This document shows positions 5,022-7,352 of a DNA stretch of 7,352 bases, piece by piece. The position numbers and the translations under genes were made by a program. The DNA lies in contig JAOZOG010000024.1 in the NCBI GenBank assembly GCA_029933395.1, forward strand, positions 10,498 through 17,849, read 5' to 3'. The number at the start of each line of letters is the position of its first letter. Within the stretch, counting starts at the first letter, position 1. The notes under the pieces were generated by a model. It saw only the letters and a program-made list of their open reading frames with translations. It had not been told where the DNA came from and ran no database searches. The DNA is from Sulfurovaceae bacterium. GTDB taxonomy: Bacteria > Campylobacterota > Campylobacteria > Campylobacterales > Sulfurovaceae.

Positions 5022-7061
5022 ATGCCTCTGAGCACACTCAATGATGAGCAGATGAGTGCTGCCAGGGCACCTCTGGGACACAATCTCGTCATCGCCAGCG
5101 CAGGAACCGGCAAGACATCCACGATCGTGGGGCGTATCGCCTATCTGCTCCAAAACGGTGTCGATCCCTCAAAAATACTGCTGCTGACATTCACAAACAA
5201 AGCGGCGGGAGAGATGATCGGCAGATTGGAGCGTTTTTTTCCGGGATCGACGGTCGGAAAGATCCAGTCCGGCACCTTCCATGCTGTCAGCTACCGCTGG
5301 CTGAAAGATCGATATCCAGGTATCACACTCAAGCAGCCGGGTGAACTCAAGACCCTTTTTCGCAGCCTCTATGAGAAACACAATTTCAAGCGCCTCAATC
5401 TCGATACGGAACCCTTCTCATCTCTCTATCTCTACGAGTTGTACAGCCTCTATCAAAATGCTTCCCTGGAGGGGTTCGACCGGTGGTTTCTGGAGCGTTA
5501 CCCCGACCATAAGCCCCTCATCGATATCTATATGCACATCATCGACGAGTTTGAAGCAGTGAAGCGGGAGTATGGTTTCGTCTCTTTCAATGATCTGCTG
5601 CTTCGGACCAGAGCGTACCTTGGCGAGGAGAGTATACCTTTCGAGGAGGTGTTGGTCGATGAGTATCAGGATACCAATACCCTTCAGAGTGCTCTGATCG
5701 ATTCACTGAAGCCTCGTTCGCTTTTTTGTGTGGGGGATTATGATCAAAGCATCTATGCCTTCAATGGTGCCAATATCAAAAATATCGGTACCTTTCCGGA
5801 GCGTTACCCGGGTGCCTCTGTCTTTACATTGAAAACCAACTACCGCTCTACGGCACCTATCCTCTCGCTGGCAAACAGGGTGATCGAACGAAATGAACGC
5901 ATCTATCCCAAGAAGTTGGAGGTGGGGCGCGTCGGCAAAAGCCATCCGCCGCGTCTGCTGGTTTACGAGGAGCTTTTCGAGCAGTATCAGGCGATCTCAA
6001 GTTCGATCAAGAGCAGCCATGTACCCAACGATCAGATTGCTGTTATCTTCCGCAATAATGCCAGTGCAGACGGGATCGAGGGGAGTCTCAGGGAGCTTGG
6101 TATTCCGTGTCGGCGCAAGGGGGGTACCAGTTTTTTTGAGGCCAAAGAGGTCAAATTCCTGCTTGATCTGCTTGCACTGCTGGTCAATCCCAAAGATATG
6201 ATGGCTTTCATCCATCTCTTTGACTATGCCAAAGGGGTGGGGTCGGCACTGGCAAAAGATTTTTTTCACTGTTTGACCTATTTTGGTGAAGGGGATCTGG
6301 CCAGGGGTGTGCTCTCTCCAGCTGTTTTTGACCTCCCCAGACTCAACCCCAATAAAAACATTCAGCTGGGCCTCTTTGACGATGATCTGGAGATCGGCTC
6401 CATCAGCCGTTTCGCCCACCTTGACCTCAGCGAGGAGATCAGGGCTCATCCGCTGCTGAAGCACCCCCGTCTGAGCAATGAAGGTGTGCTCTTTTTCCGG
6501 GAATACTCTCTTTTCCTCCGATCGGTCAGGCAGAGTAAAAAACCCGGCACCATCCTGCAAAAAGCGATTGAATCCAAACTCTATCAGGATATCATCGAGA
6601 GACTTTCGACACAGCGTGCCCAGCTCAAAAGCGGCGAGATCGATGAAGAGAAGAAGCGGCTTTCACAGGAGCGGATCAGGCGAAAAGCCAGACTGCTTCT
6701 GGATCTCTCCCGTCCCTACAAAGAGCTGCGGCGATTTGTCAATGCGATGGTGCTTGGGGGAAATGAATTGAGTGAGGGGGAGGGTGTCAATCTTCTGACT
6801 GTCCATGCCAGCAAGGGGCTTGAGTTCAGCGAAGTCTATGTGGTGGACCTGATGGACGGCAGATTTCCCAACCGGAAGTTAATGAGCAAAGGGGGCAGTC
6901 TCGAGGAAGAGAGGCGACTCTTCTATGTCGCTGTGACACGGGCCAAAGACAGGCTCTATCTCTCGCTGGCCAAACGAGACCGTATCAAAAAGCTGGACTT
7001 TATCCCTTCGCCTTTTCTTTACGAAGCGGGACTGATCAAGGGCGAACCCCAGGCACTATAG
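5022..7061 (+). CDS. uvrD: ATP-dependent 3'-5' DNA helicase, UvrD/Rep/PcrA family
   Basis: This 679-aa superfamily 1A helicase has every core motif in order: Q motif LNDEQ (6-10), Walker A ASAGTGKT (25-32), motif Ia LLLTFTNKAAGEM (53-65), TFH (85-87), Walker B DEYQD (213-217), motif III GDYDQSIYAFNGA (238-250), motif IV LKTNYRST (270-277), IAVIFRNN (339-346), motif V VNLLTVHASKGLEF (589-602) and motif VI EEERRLFYVAVTRAKDR (628-644). The family translocates 3'-5' on single-stranded DNA in nucleotide-excision and mismatch repair, replication restart and removal of RecA or bound proteins. It is shorter than E. coli UvrD (720 aa), mainly because almost no C-terminal tail follows motif VI. Whether it is the functional UvrD or the Rep orthologue cannot be told from motifs. 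The start ATG 5022 is 5 nt after the previous stop and has no clear Shine-Dalgarno, which suggests translational coupling. QLGLF at 448-452, in the 2B-like insertion, resembles a beta-clamp-binding motif. Confidence 0.95.
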   Translation: MPLSTLNDEQMSAARAPLGHNLVIASAGTGKTSTIVGRIAYLLQNGVDPSKILLLTFTNKAAGEMIGRLERFFPGSTVGKIQSGTFHAVSYRWLKDRYPGITLKQPGELKTLFRSLYEKHNFKRLNLDTEPFSSLYLYELYSLYQNASLEGFDRWFLERYPDHKPLIDIYMHIIDEFEAVKREYGFVSFNDLLLRTRAYLGEESIPFEEVLVDEYQDTNTLQSALIDSLKPRSLFCVGDYDQSIYAFNGANIKNIGTFPERYPGASVFTLKTNYRSTAPILSLANRVIERNERIYPKKLEVGRVGKSHPPRLLVYEELFEQYQAISSSIKSSHVPNDQIAVIFRNNASADGIEGSLRELGIPCRRKGGTSFFEAKEVKFLLDLLALLVNPKDMMAFIHLFDYAKGVGSALAKDFFHCLTYFGEGDLARGVLSPAVFDLPRLNPNKNIQLGLFDDDLEIGSISRFAHLDLSEEIRAHPLLKHPRLSNEGVLFFREYSLFLRSVRQSKKPGTILQKAIESKLYQDIIERLSTQRAQLKSGEIDEEKKRLSQERIRRKARLLLDLSRPYKELRRFVNAMVLGGNELSEGEGVNLLTVHASKGLEFSEVYVVDLMDGRFPNRKLMSKGGSLEEERRLFYVAVTRAKDRLYLSLAKRDRIKKLDFIPSPFLYEAGLIKGEPQAL

Positions 7062-7154
7062 CCAGTCTCTTTCGAAAATTCTAACCGGATACGTTTTGGT
7101 AAACAATTTGTCGATACTGTTTTTTGATAGGGCTCATTTACATATTAAGAAATA

Positions 7155-7352
7155 TTATGGAATTTGAAACTTTTCGTGGCCTCTATTCCTGCCTGCAGCA
7201 AAGAATGAGCTCAATCCCAGTTTTGCAATCCAGAGCAGAATAAGTGAGGCAACCACTTCATATCCGATGGCCCAGGTGATCAGGAAAGATTTGTCATCAT
7301 TCAGGGAGAGGAAGACGTCTGTATCGCCGCTGCCGATATAAAAGAAGATAAA
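7155..7352 (-). CDS. C-terminal end of an unrecognised membrane protein (start outside window)
   Basis: The minus strand is open from the window edge for 65 codons to TAA (7157-7155). The sequence starts FIFFYIGSGDTDVFLSL, continues with a hydrophobic segment from about residue 23 to 46 (SFLITWAIGYEVVASLILLW and a few residues more), and ends in a short basic tail (AAGRNRGHEKFQIP). It therefore looks like the last transmembrane helix and cytoplasmic tail of an inner-membrane protein. The visible start FIFFYIG may be the end of an earlier helix. It converges on uvrD with a 93-nt gap that has no strong terminator. The family cannot be named from this fragment, and the possibility of a chance open frame is reduced but not removed by the coherent membrane topology. 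Confidence 0.68.
   Translation of the reverse strand, partial: FIFFYIGSGDTDVFLSLNDDKSFLITWAIGYEVVASLILLWIAKLGLSSFFAAGRNRGHEKFQIP

Noticed and set aside
5997..6560. 187-codon minus-strand frame inside uvrD
   Set aside because: It is antisense to the helicase coding region between motifs IV and V and has no recognisable domain.

Overview
The window reads as ordinary chromosome from a Campylobacterota (epsilonproteobacterial) genome, possibly a Sulfurovum/Sulfurimonas-like organism. This is an inference from the overall feel of the proteins and the promoter style, including an extended -10 without a clear -35. No rRNA, tRNA, CRISPR array or intact mobile element was seen.

Layout. Positions 1-630 hold the 3' part of glyS (glycyl-tRNA synthetase beta subunit), cut by the window edge. 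Its stop codon directly abuts the ATG of a 381-aa FAD oxidoreductase (631-1776) that resembles the C-terminal MnmC(o) half of the tRNA wobble-uridine modification enzyme MnmC, so this looks like a small tRNA-function operon. A near-perfect hairpin with a REP-like GTAGGGTGG...CCCACC core starts immediately after its stop. A gene-poor stretch of about 640 nt follows (1777-2415). It holds only a doubtful 47-codon minus-strand reading frame with a glycine-zipper membrane segment, a GGCCTTG direct repeat and a G-rich patch.

murA (UDP-GlcNAc enolpyruvyl transferase) lies on the minus strand. Its best start is a TTG at 3684, not the more distal ATG at 3741: catalytic Lys22 and Cys116 then take the family numbering and the length is 422 aa. 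Between murA and the next gene is an AT-rich divergent promoter region with a good sigma70-type promoter for murA and a weaker rightward promoter overlapped by a perfect 14-bp palindrome.

The rightward genes are an unrecognised 202-aa protein (coiled N-terminus, Ser/Thr/Pro/Glu linker, compact C-terminal domain), then a two-gene unit made of an unrecognised 112-aa protein and, 5 nt later, a complete UvrD/Rep/PcrA-type superfamily 1A helicase of 679 aa with an internal QLGLF sequence resembling a beta-clamp-binding motif. At the right edge, converging on uvrD, is the C-terminal end of a minus-strand membrane protein (7155-7352).

Most genes are housekeeping (translation, cell wall, DNA repair). 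No clearly new multi-gene system was found. The best leads are the two uncharacterised proteins, the clamp-like motif in the helicase, the palindrome at the divergent promoter and the REP-like hairpin.
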